From NCBI RefSeq assembly GCF_014596475.1, contig NZ_MECJ01000033.1, positions 372,001 through 436,000 of the forward strand: a DNA stretch of 64,000 bases, written 5' to 3'. This DNA comes from Streptomyces sp. CBMA152 (GTDB lineage Bacteria > Actinomycetota > Actinomycetes > Streptomycetales > Streptomycetaceae). The position numbers and the translations under genes were made by a program. The notes beneath the pieces are model-generated. The model did no database searches. It had not been told where the DNA came from and saw only the letters and a program-made list of their open reading frames with translations. Below are positions 19,871-27,232 of this stretch, piece after piece (position 1 is the first letter of the stretch; the number at the start of each line of letters is the position of its first letter).

Positions 19871-21435
19871 ACGTGCCCCTGCCCGACGTCCCCGAGGTGC
19901 GCGTCGTCGGACTGCCGCAGCTCACCGCCGGGTTCGACCTGGTCGAACGGCTCGGCCTCGACATGCACCTGAAGGTGCACGGCCCGCTGGAGCCGGTGCC
20001 CGGCGAGCGCCTGGCCCAGCTGGCCGAGGAGATCTCCCTCAACGGCCGCGGCGGCGCCGGGTTCCCCTTCGCCCGCAAACTGCGCGCGGTCGCCAAGTCC
20101 GCGATCCGGCGCGGAGTGCGCCCGGTGGTCGTCGTCAACGCGAGCGAGGGAGAGCCCGCCTGCCGCAAGGACACGGTGCTGGTGAACCGCGCCCCGCACC
20201 TGGTCCTCGACGGCGCTCTGCTGGCCGCCGAGGCACTGGGCGCGCGCACGCTGGTGGTCGCCGTGACCCGCGACTCCACGGAGGCGTCCATCCGCGCGGC
20301 CTTCGCCGAGCGGGGGCTCGCCGACAGACGCGGCACCGCCCTTCGCGCGCGCGTGGTGCGCACTCCGGAGCGGATGGTCTCGGGCGAGGCCTCGTCCGTG
20401 ATCCGGGCCGCGGGCGGCGGGCCCGCGCTGCCGCCGGGGCGCAAGGTGCGCGCCTCGGACACCGGTATCGGCGGCGCGCCGACGCTGCTGTCGAACGCGG
20501 AGACGTACGCGCAGCTCGCCGTGGCCGCCCGCGTCGGCCCGCGCCGCTACAGCCACCACGGCCTGCCCACCGAGCCCGGCACGGTCCTGCTCACGCTCTC
20601 CGGGGCGGTCGCCCGCCCGATGGTGGTGGAGGTCCCGACCGGCGTGCCGCTGCGGTACGTACTGCAGCTGGCCGGTGCGCCGCCGGTGCCCCAGGGCGTG
20701 CTGACCGGCGGCTACCACGGGAGCTGGCTGGACGCGGCGGCCGCTCACGACGCGGTGGTCTCACGGGACTCGCTGGCAGCTCTCGGCGGGGCGCTGGGCG
20801 CGGGCGCGATCCTGCCGATCGGGCCGGAGACGTGCCCGCTGGGCGAGTCACTGCGGATCGCCAACTGGCTGGCCGCCGAGACGTCCGGCCAGTGCGGGCC
20901 CTGCCGGCTCGGGCTGCCGGCCGCGGCGGGCGGTCTGGCGGATGTGCTCAACGGCGGCGGCCCGGCCGCCCTGGAGGCGCTGCGCGAGGTCACCGGGGCG
21001 GTCAAGGGGCGCGGCGCGTGCAAGCACCCGGACGGTTCGGCCCGCTTCCTGACGTCGACCGTCAACGCGTTCACCGACGACCTGGCGGCGCATGTCCTGG
21101 CGGGCGGCTGCGGCCGCCCGACGCTGGGCCTGCTGCCGCTGCCGGGCGACGGTTACGCGGAGGAGGGCATTCCCAGCGGCGAGAAGGTGCTGGTCGACTG
21201 GACGCTCTGCGAGGGCCACGGGCTGTGCGCGGACCTCATCCCGGAGCTGATCCGGCTGGGCGCCGACGGCTATCCGGCGGTGGCCGACGCCACTGTCCCG
21301 ATGCATCTGCGCGGGCGCGCACAACGGGCCGTGCGCCGGTGTCCCGCGCTGGCACTCCGTATCGAGCAGGCGCCCGCCGCTCTGCCCGCCCTGCCCGCCC
21401 CCGCCCGTAAGGCCCTGGGCAGCGGCCGTAGTTGA
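19867..21435 (+). CDS. NuoF-like flavin/iron-sulfur oxidoreductase fused to a ferredoxin domain
   Basis: 522 residues, GTG start overlapping the membrane-protein stop by 4 nt. Residues about 40-330 match the NuoF (51 kDa) fold: FMN site NGRGGAGFPFARKL (59-72), nucleotide-contact region ASEGEPACRKD (92-102), then an SLBB-like region. The iron-sulfur region (338-390) keeps C343, C346 and C385, but the first usual Cys is Ser (S340). A C-terminal single-cluster ferredoxin domain (about 438-500) has C448, C454 and C492-Pro, a three-Cys set suggesting a 3Fe-4S cluster. It is not part of a nuo operon; the likely role is NAD(P)H or ferredoxin oxidation feeding the di-haem partner. Confidence 0.88.
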   Translation: MNVPLPDVPEVRVVGLPQLTAGFDLVERLGLDMHLKVHGPLEPVPGERLAQLAEEISLNGRGGAGFPFARKLRAVAKSAIRRGVRPVVVVNASEGEPACRKDTVLVNRAPHLVLDGALLAAEALGARTLVVAVTRDSTEASIRAAFAERGLADRRGTALRARVVRTPERMVSGEASSVIRAAGGGPALPPGRKVRASDTGIGGAPTLLSNAETYAQLAVAARVGPRRYSHHGLPTEPGTVLLTLSGAVARPMVVEVPTGVPLRYVLQLAGAPPVPQGVLTGGYHGSWLDAAAAHDAVVSRDSLAALGGALGAGAILPIGPETCPLGESLRIANWLAAETSGQCGPCRLGLPAAAGGLADVLNGGGPAALEALREVTGAVKGRGACKHPDGSARFLTSTVNAFTDDLAAHVLAGGCGRPTLGLLPLPGDGYAEEGIPSGEKVLVDWTLCEGHGLCADLIPELIRLGADGYPAVADATVPMHLRGRAQRAVRRCPALALRIEQAPAALPALPAPARKALGSGRS

Positions 21436-21443
21436 CGCATGAC

Positions 21444-21480
21444 AAGAAGGCGGCCACCCGATCCGGGTGGCCGCCTTCTT
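21444..21480. terminator. Strong bidirectional terminator between the NuoF-like gene and tRNA-Ala
   Basis: A perfect 17-bp stem (AAGAAGGCGGCCACCCG and mate) with loop ATC, followed on the plus strand by TTATT. It stands 8 nt after the oxidoreductase stop and just past the 3' end of the convergent tRNA gene. Confidence 0.9.
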
Positions 21481-21485
21481 TATTG

Positions 21486-21558
21486 TGGAGCTAAGGAGAA
21501 TTGAACTCCTGACCTCCTGCATGCCATGCAGGCGCTCTACCAACTGAGCTATAGCCCC
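21486..21558 (-). tRNA. tRNA-Ala (anticodon GGC), copy 1
   Basis: 73 nt forming a full cloverleaf. The acceptor stem GGGGCTA / TAGCTCC contains the G3-U70 wobble pair that identifies tRNA-Ala. The anticodon stem CCTGC/GCAGG holds loop ATGGCAT with anticodon GGC, the T arm has GTTCAAT, and the discriminator is A73. The 3' CCA is not encoded. An identical gene lies at 25856. Confidence 0.97.
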
Positions 21559-21675
21559 TTGTTCTGTTTTCCGCCCGGTTTCCCTTGGCGACATCGAGAA
21601 CATTACACGGTCCCCCCGGCACTCCACCAAATCGGTTGCCGTTCTGTACCGACAGGGCCGGTAACGTCCCCTTTC

Positions 21676-22875
21676 GTGACCGTGAACGTGCTCGCGCACA
21701 CCGCCACCCGCCCGGCCCTCGTCCGCCGTCCCGTGCTGCTCGCCGCCACAGCGTGCCTGCTCTCGTTCGGCGCCTTCTGGATCGCCCAGCGGGCCGCCGG
21801 GGTCTCGATGATCGACCTGATGGTCTACCGGGCGGAGGGCGCCGCCGTACGGGCCGGGGCGGACCTCTACGCGATGCGCGCCACGCACGCGAGGCTGCCC
21901 ACCACCTACCCGCCGTTCGCCGCGCTGCTGTTCACCCCGCTCACCCTGCTCGGTGTCCCCGAGATGCGCACGCTCGCCACCGTCGCGAACCTCGCCCTCC
22001 TTGTCGCGCTCGCCCATTTGTCGCTGCGTCTGGCAGGGCGGGAGCGACCGGGGGCCGCGCTGTGGGTGGCGGCGCTCGCCGTGTGGTGCGAGCCGGTGTG
22101 GACGACGCTGCGCTACGGCCAGATCAATCTGCTGCTCGCGGTCGCCGTCCTGTGGGACCTCACCCGGCGCCCGGGCCACCGAGGGGCGGGCGCGGGCATC
22201 GGCCTGGCCGCCGCCGTGAAGCTGACGCCCGCCCTGTTCGCGCTCTTCCTGCTGCTGACCGGGCTCGTACGCGCGCGTGGAGACGGCTGGAACACATGGC
22301 TGCGGCAGGCGGCGACGGCGCTCGCGGTGTTCGCGGGGGCGACCCTGGCCACCGCCGTGGTCCTGCCTCGGGACTCGCGGCGCTTCTGGACCTCCACGCT
22401 CTTCGAGGCGGACCGGGTCGGCCACGCCGAGGACACCGCCAACCAGTCGCTGCGCGGGGTGCTGGCGCGCCTGTTGCACACCGGGGACCCCGGGACGTGG
22501 TGGACGGTCGCCGCGGCCGTCACAGCGGCGCTGGGGCTCTGCGCGGCGGTACGGGCCGAGGTGCGCGGCGAGCGGGCCTGGGCGGCGCTGTCCTGCGCCG
22601 TCACCGCGCTCCTGGTGAGCCCCGTCTCCTGGTCGCACCACTGGGTGTGGTGCGTTCCGGTCCTGGTGCTGCTCGGCGCGCAGCGCCTGTGGTGGGCGGC
22701 CGCCGGCGCGCTCTTCTGCTCGTACGCGCTGTGGTGGGTGCCGCACGGGGTGGGCCGTCCCGAACTCGCCCAGAACGGTGTGCAGATGGCGCTCTCGGCG
22801 CTCTATCCGCTGGCCGGAGCCGCCTTTGTGACGGCGGCCGCGCTCAGGCCGTGGCGAACGAGTAGAACCTCTTGA
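21676..22875 (+). CDS. GT87-type (DUF2029) polyprenyl-phosphate-dependent mannosyltransferase-like membrane protein
   Basis: About 399 residues with roughly 10-11 hydrophobic segments. An early luminal loop contains MIDLMVYRAEGAAVRAGADL and LPTTYPPFAAL, the acidic region typical of GT87/GT-C enzymes that transfer mannose from polyprenyl-phosphate-mannose to wall glycolipids. I chose the GTG at 21676; an earlier in-frame ATG lies inside the divergent tRNA gene and is implausible. Its last 32 nt overlap the end of the convergent small gene at 22844-23077. Exact acceptor unknown. Confidence 0.85.
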   Translation: MTVNVLAHTATRPALVRRPVLLAATACLLSFGAFWIAQRAAGVSMIDLMVYRAEGAAVRAGADLYAMRATHARLPTTYPPFAALLFTPLTLLGVPEMRTLATVANLALLVALAHLSLRLAGRERPGAALWVAALAVWCEPVWTTLRYGQINLLLAVAVLWDLTRRPGHRGAGAGIGLAAAVKLTPALFALFLLLTGLVRARGDGWNTWLRQAATALAVFAGATLATAVVLPRDSRRFWTSTLFEADRVGHAEDTANQSLRGVLARLLHTGDPGTWWTVAAAVTAALGLCAAVRAEVRGERAWAALSCAVTALLVSPVSWSHHWVWCVPVLVLLGAQRLWWAAAGALFCSYALWWVPHGVGRPELAQNGVQMALSALYPLAGAAFVTAAALRPWRTSRTS

Positions 22876-23077
22876 GGGTGCAGTGCGCCTCCAGGAGGCG
22901 GCCGTAGATCGGCTCGCCCTCCAGCTCCCGATAGGTCTCGATCGGGTCGCCTTTTATGATCAGCGCCCGCGCGCATTCCTCGCACCAGTACTGGTAGTCG
23001 GCGTTGATCGGTTCCATGTCCCGGACGATCGGCGTACCGCTGCCGCACCAGTCGCACTTCCGCCTGTGTGCACCCAT
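22844..23077 (-). CDS. Small cysteine-pair (zinc-binding-like) protein
   Basis: 77 residues from the ATG at 23077 (MGAHRRKCDWCGSGTP). Cys pairs C8/C11 (CDWC) and C31/C34 (CEEC) suggest a treble-clef or ribbon zinc site. The remainder is helical (GDPIETYRELEGEPIYGRLL). It starts 1 nt after the stop of the zinc-ribbon gene at 23079-23243, so the two are translationally coupled. Its 3' end overlaps the convergent GT87 gene by 32 bp. Function unknown; such proteins may bind nucleic acid or a partner protein. Confidence 0.75.
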   Translation of the reverse strand: MGAHRRKCDWCGSGTPIVRDMEPINADYQYWCEECARALIIKGDPIETYRELEGEPIYGRLLEAHCTLKRFYSFATA

Positions 23078-23078
23078 C

Positions 23079-23243
23079 TCAGCTCCAGCTGTGGCCGCAG
23101 GCCGTGCACACGTAGGAGACGCCACCGCCGTCGTCGCCGAGCATCTGGGCGACATGGAAGGAACCGCAGGCCGGACACGTCAGGCGGGCGGCCGAGGTCG
23201 GTGTACCGGACAGGTCCGGGAACTCGTCGCGGCTCGCAGGCAT
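23079..23243 (-). CDS. Very small zinc-ribbon protein (54 aa)
   Basis: ATG at 23243 with a good ribosome site (GGGAGGGAG about 8 nt upstream). The product begins MPASRDEFPDLSG and carries two CxxC knuckles (CPACGSFHV and CTACGHSW) 25 residues apart, like TFIIS/RPB9-type zinc ribbons. It ends in TGA 1 nt before the next small gene. Typical codon bias and paired cysteines support a real gene although it is short enough to be missed by length cut-offs. Function unknown. Confidence 0.72.
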   Translation of the reverse strand: MPASRDEFPDLSGTPTSAARLTCPACGSFHVAQMLGDDGGGVSYVCTACGHSWS

Positions 23244-23315
23244 CGCGGTCTCCCTCCCGTTCGGTCCGTCGTCCCCCTCCGGCCGTCACGATTCTGCCAT
23301 GGCCGCGCAAGAGGG

Positions 23316-24764
23316 TCAGCGACGTCGTGATACGAGAGCCGTCAGTACCCCCACCAGGGCCGCTCCTGCCAGCGCGACGGAGCACGCCCACAGCGCGTCG
23401 CCGGACGCGTGCGCCCCCGCGCCGAGCCGGTTCAGGAAGAGCGTGCCGAAGCTCGCGACCCCGATGAGCTGGCCGAGCTGGTTCACCGTCGCGAGCAGTC
23501 CGCTGGCGTCGGCCGCGTCCTCGGGCCGTACGTTCGCCAGCGCCCCGGCGAACGTGGGGCTGAAAGCGAGCGCCAGACCGGCGCCGACCCCCGCGTACGC
23601 ACCGTAGATGGCGAGGCCCCCGGTACCGCCGCCGTGCTGCAGCGCGCCCGTGGCCACCGTGGACACCGCGGTCAGCGCGAACCCGCCGGGCACCAGCGCC
23701 CGTTGCCAGGAGGCGGGCCAGCGCCGCCAGGTGAGGCCGACCGTGCCGAAGACCGCGGCGGTCGGCGCGAAGGTGAGCCCCGCGCGCAGCGCGCTGTAGC
23801 CGAGGCCGCCCTGGATGTGCAGTGTGAGGGTGAACAGGAAGCCCGCGTTGATCGCCATCGCCACGGCGATCCTGGTGACCGCGAGGCCCATGCCGGGTAT
23901 CCGCAGCACCCTGGGGGCGATCAGCGGGGCGCCGCCGCGCCGCGCGAGCCGCGACTCGTACGCCCAGAAGGCGGCGAAGAGCACCACGCTCGACGCCAGC
24001 GACAGCCACGCCCACAGCGGCCAGTCCTCCTCCTGCCCGAGCACCAGCGGCACCGTGAGCAGCGACACGGACCCGCCGAGCAGCACCAGGCCGGGCAGGT
24101 CGAGATCGCGCATCAGCCGGGCGGCGCCGCGCCGCTCACGCCGGTCCCTGGGCAGATAGCGCGCGCCGAGGGCCAGCAGGGTTATGCCGATGGGCACGTT
24201 GACCAGGAACACCGGCCGCCAGCCGGCTCCGAAGAGGTCGGCACTGACCAGGATGCCGCCCAGGACCTGCCCGGCGGCGGCGCCGGTGGCGAGCACCGCG
24301 GAGTAGACGCCGAGGGCACGCACGCGTGCCTCTCCGGTGAAGTTGCGCTGGATGAGGCTGAGCACCTGCGGGATCATCAGCGCCGACCCCACGCCCTGCA
24401 ACAGCCGGAAGGCGATCAGTTGTCCGGTGCTCCCGGACAGGCCGCAGGCGAGCGAGGCGGCGGTGAAGACGGCGAGCCCGACGAGGTAGAGCCTGCGGTG
24501 CCCGAGCAGTTCGCCCAGGCGCGCGCCGGTGATCAGCAGGACGGCGTACGCGATGGTGTAGCCGGCGACGACGAGCTGCAACCCGGCGCCGGACGCGTGG
24601 AGTTCGGTGCGGATGGTGGGGGCGGCGACGTTGACGATGAACACGTCCAGGAGCGCCATGAACTGCGCGGCGAGCACGATCGCGAGCAGCAGCGGAGGCC
24701 GATTGTCAGTGGCAGCGTCTTTACTGAGCAAGGGACTTGGCCCCGTGGGAAGTGCTGTGGTCAT
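23316..24764 (-). CDS. MFS transporter, DHA2 (14-helix, EmrB/QacA-type) family
   Basis: 482 residues from the ATG at 24764 (MTTALPTGPSP); the open frame further upstream is antisense to the divergent regulator. About 14 hydrophobic helices. Helix 1 has the DHA2-type ALLDVFIVNVAAP, motif A is GELLGHRRLY, and motif C is in VLATGAAAGQVLGGIL. It probably exports drugs or metabolites by proton antiport. It is divergent from the MmyB-like regulator with 94 bp between the starts, a common exporter/regulator pairing. Substrate unknown. Confidence 0.92.
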   Translation of the reverse strand: MTTALPTGPSPLLSKDAATDNRPPLLLAIVLAAQFMALLDVFIVNVAAPTIRTELHASGAGLQLVVAGYTIAYAVLLITGARLGELLGHRRLYLVGLAVFTAASLACGLSGSTGQLIAFRLLQGVGSALMIPQVLSLIQRNFTGEARVRALGVYSAVLATGAAAGQVLGGILVSADLFGAGWRPVFLVNVPIGITLLALGARYLPRDRRERRGAARLMRDLDLPGLVLLGGSVSLLTVPLVLGQEEDWPLWAWLSLASSVVLFAAFWAYESRLARRGGAPLIAPRVLRIPGMGLAVTRIAVAMAINAGFLFTLTLHIQGGLGYSALRAGLTFAPTAAVFGTVGLTWRRWPASWQRALVPGGFALTAVSTVATGALQHGGGTGGLAIYGAYAGVGAGLALAFSPTFAGALANVRPEDAADASGLLATVNQLGQLIGVASFGTLFLNRLGAGAHASGDALWACSVALAGAALVGVLTALVSRRR

Positions 24765-24858
24765 GAAAGCGAGCCTGACCGCAGTCGGATACGGGTAACG
24801 AGAGCCCGCTGATGCTGGTACTGACAGCACCTGGCAGCGGTGGGCGACGGGATGGACG

Positions 24859-25728
24859 ATGGGGGACGTGACGACAGTGGCTACACCGAACGGACGCCGG
24901 AGGCCGGAGCTGGCGGCCTTCCTGCGCGGCAGGCGGGCGCGGGTCACACCGGCCGACGTCGGCATGGCGCCGGGCCTGCGGCGGCGTACGCCGGGGCTGC
25001 GCCGCGAGGAGGTCGCCACGCTCTCCGGAGTCGGCGTGACCTGGTACACCTGGCTGGAGCAGGGCCGTCCCATCAACGCCTCGCCGCAGGTCCTGGACGC
25101 GGTGGCACGCACGCTCCGCCTCGACCAGCCCGAGCGCGAGCATCTGTACCACCTGGCGGACGTGGCCTTCGAGCCGGACCGTGAGGCGTGCCCGGCGGCC
25201 ATCGGCCCCGAGGTCCAGGGCCTGATCGACGCCCTCGACCCGCACCCGGCGGTGGTCTACAACGGGCGCTACGACATCCTCGCGACCAACGCCGCCTACC
25301 GGGACCTGTTCGACCTGCCGGAGATCCGCGCGATGGGCGTGCGCAACGTCCTGTGGACGATATTCATGCTGCCGGAATCGGAGTGCCCGGTGCTGTTCCG
25401 GGAGCAGGAACTGCCGGTGATGGTGGCGACACTGCGCTCCGAGTACGGGCGCCATGTCGGCGAGCCCGTCTGGGAGACGTTCATCGCGCGGCTGTCGGCG
25501 GCCAGCTCCTACTTCGCGGAGCTCTGGCAGAACGGCGACGTGGTCCCGCCGGGCCCGCGCGTGAAGACCTTCCGGCACCAGGCGGTCGGCGAGATACGGA
25601 TGACGTCGCTGTCCCTGTCGATCAACGGCATGCCGGACTTCCGGCTGGTCACGTACACACCGAACGACGAGGAGAGCCGTGCGCGGACGGCGGCCCTGCG
25701 GGAGATGCGGGAGAAGCTCTGGGCGTGA
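24859..25728 (+). CDS. XRE-type helix-turn-helix regulator with MmyB-like ligand-binding domain
   Basis: 289 residues. An N-terminal helix-turn-helix (about 15-85: LAAFLRGRRARVTPADVG, LRREEVATLSGVGVTWYTWL) is followed by a PAS-like MmyB domain (about 110-285) with DPHPAVVYNGRYDILATNAA and a C-terminal YTPNDEESRARTAAL. MmyB-family regulators are frequent beside transporters and reductases, and the C-terminal domain can bind fatty-acid-like ligands. The divergent MFS gene is the likely target. ATG start; a terminator and a tRNA gene follow. Confidence 0.92.
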   Translation: MGDVTTVATPNGRRRPELAAFLRGRRARVTPADVGMAPGLRRRTPGLRREEVATLSGVGVTWYTWLEQGRPINASPQVLDAVARTLRLDQPEREHLYHLADVAFEPDREACPAAIGPEVQGLIDALDPHPAVVYNGRYDILATNAAYRDLFDLPEIRAMGVRNVLWTIFMLPESECPVLFREQELPVMVATLRSEYGRHVGEPVWETFIARLSAASSYFAELWQNGDVVPPGPRVKTFRHQAVGEIRMTSLSLSINGMPDFRLVTYTPNDEESRARTAALREMREKLWA

Positions 25729-25811
25729 GGCGTCCGCGCGGGCACGGGGCCGCGCGGACGCCTCACTCCCGCAGGCCGTTCCCCGAAAGGGGGCGGGTCT
25801 CGGGAAAACGA

Positions 25812-25848
25812 AAGATCCCGCCCGGTCGAACCGACCGGACGGGATCTT
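25812..25848 (-). terminator. Terminator of tRNA-Ala copy 2
   Basis: Two stacked stems: AAGATCCCG / CGGGATCTT and CCGGTCG / CGACCGG. On the minus strand they are followed by TCGTTTTCC. It lies 8 nt past the 3' end of the tRNA. Confidence 0.75.
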
Positions 25849-25855
25849 GTACCTG

Positions 25856-25928
25856 TGGAGCTAAGGAGAATTGAACTCCTGACCTCCTGCATGCCATGCA
25901 GGCGCTCTACCAACTGAGCTATAGCCCC
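25856..25928 (-). tRNA. tRNA-Ala (anticodon GGC), copy 2
   Basis: Sequence identical over all 73 nt to the copy at 21486-21558, with the same G3-U70 pair, GGC anticodon and no encoded CCA. It lies downstream of the nadD-LCP-rsfS-phosphatase genes on the same strand. Confidence 0.97.
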
Positions 25929-26066
25929 GCTGTTCGCTTTGTTTCCCGCGCTCCTGCGCCGCGAACAAGAAGAACTTTAGCCTGCGACCTGCCGGAAAGT
26001 GAAATCCGGTGGTCGCACCGCCCGGGCGGCCGGTCGGCGGCCCCGGCGGACGCCCAAGTCGTCGTC

Positions 26067-26723
26067 TCAGTCGTCGTCGCCGAGGACCGGCTCGGGCAGC
26101 GTGCCGGCGTTGTGCTCCAGGAGCCGCCAGCCGCGCGCGCCCTCGCCCAGGACGGACCAGCAGCAGTTCGAGAGGCCGCCCAGGCCCTCCCAGTGGTGCG
26201 CCTCCAGGCCGAGGAGGCGCCCGATGGTCGTACGGATCGTCCCGCCGTGGCTGACCACGACCAGGGTGCCGTCGTCGGGCAGCTTGTCGGCGTGGCTGAG
26301 CACCACCGGGGCGGCCCGGTCGGCCACCTCGGTCTCCAGCTCGCCGCCGCCCCGGCGCACCGGCTCGCCGCGCTTCCACGCCGCGTACTGCTCGCCGTAG
26401 CGCTCCACGATCTCCTCGTGGGTCAGGCCCTGCCAGGCGCCCGCGTACGTCTCCCGCAGGGCCTCGTCGTACGCCACCGGGAGCCCGGCCACGGCGGCCA
26501 GCTCGCCGGCGGTCGCCGCGGCCCTCTTGAGGTCCGAGGCGATGATCGCGTCCGGCTTGAGGGCCGCGAGCAGGCGCGCGGCGCGGCGCGCCTGGCCCAG
26601 GCCCGTCTCGGTCAGCTCGATGTCCGTGGAGCCCTGGAAGCGGCGCTCCAGGTTCCACGCCGTCTGACCGTGCCGCCACAGGACGACGCGGCGGCCCCTG
26701 GGCTTTACGTTGCCGGCGTTCAG
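26067..26723 (-). CDS. Histidine phosphatase (phosphoglycerate-mutase-like; GpgP-type position), probable CTG start
   Basis: 218 residues if started at CTG 26723. The catalytic RHG motif is WRHGQTAWN (R17, H18) with LERRFQGSTDIELTETG, a Glu in ALRETYAGAW near 91, and the second His in VVVSHGGT near 159. No ATG, GTG or TTG lies between the upstream in-frame stop (26732) and the RHG motif; the first alternative, GTG 26492, would delete the active site. The CTG overlaps the rsfS stop as CTGA. In Mycobacterium the gene next to rsfS and nadD encodes glucosyl-3-phosphoglycerate phosphatase (GpgP); that role is possible here by position only. Confidence 0.85.
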   Translation of the reverse strand: MNAGNVKPRGRRVVLWRHGQTAWNLERRFQGSTDIELTETGLGQARRAARLLAALKPDAIIASDLKRAAATAGELAAVAGLPVAYDEALRETYAGAWQGLTHEEIVERYGEQYAAWKRGEPVRRGGGELETEVADRAAPVVLSHADKLPDDGTLVVVSHGGTIRTTIGRLLGLEAHHWEGLGGLSNCCWSVLGEGARGWRLLEHNAGTLPEPVLGDDD

Positions 26724-27154
26724 CTCAGCTCACCGTCCTCCGTCCCACCGTGCAGCTGGGCGTGCTCGGCGGCCTTGCCGCGGGTCTTCACCGCGTCGTC
26801 GGGCAGCGCGATCTCGGGGCAGTCCTTCCACAGCCGCTCCAGGGCGTAGAAGACGCGCTCCTCGCTGTGCTGGACGTGCACGACGATGTCGACGTAGTCC
26901 AGCAGGATCCAGCGGGCGTCGCGGTCGCCCTCGCGGCGCACCGGCTTGGCGCCGAGCTCCTTGTTCAGGCGCTCCTCGACCTCCTCCGCGATGGACTTGA
27001 CCTGGCGGTCGTTGGGGGCGGAGGCGAGCAGGAAGGCGTCGGTGATCGACAGCACATCGCTGACGTCGTACGCGATGATGTCGTGCGCGAGCCGGTCGGC
27101 GGCCGCCTGAGCGGCGGCGGTGATGAGCTCGATGGAACGGTCCGTGGCGGTCAC
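26720..27154 (-). CDS. rsfS: Ribosome silencing factor RsfS
   Basis: 144 residues, the DUF143/Iojap family. RsfS binds ribosomal protein L14 and blocks subunit joining under starvation. Typical segments are AYDVSDVLSITDAFLLASA, DRQVKSIAEEVEE, and WILLDYVDIVVHVQHSEERV with FYALERLW. GTG start at 27154. It lies between the LCP-like gene and the phosphatase in the conserved actinobacterial order nadD-LCP-rsfS-phosphatase. Its stop overlaps the phosphatase start. Confidence 0.96.
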   Translation of the reverse strand: MTATDRSIELITAAAQAAADRLAHDIIAYDVSDVLSITDAFLLASAPNDRQVKSIAEEVEERLNKELGAKPVRREGDRDARWILLDYVDIVVHVQHSEERVFYALERLWKDCPEIALPDDAVKTRGKAAEHAQLHGGTEDGELS

Positions 27155-27232
27155 AAGCAGGCTTTCGTCGGCGGTCAGATCGATTCAGATCGTTCTCCAG
27201 GATCTCACGGACCGCCGACAGCCCCGAAAGGA

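Noticed and set aside
19867..21435. Assignment as NADH dehydrogenase complex I subunit NuoF
   Set aside because: There are no other nuo genes, an extra ferredoxin domain is fused, one cluster Cys is missing, and the gene is coupled to a di-haem membrane protein.
21486..25928. Integrated element using tRNA-Ala as attachment site
   Set aside because: No integrase, excisionase or replication gene lies between or beside the copies, and both tRNAs are complete.
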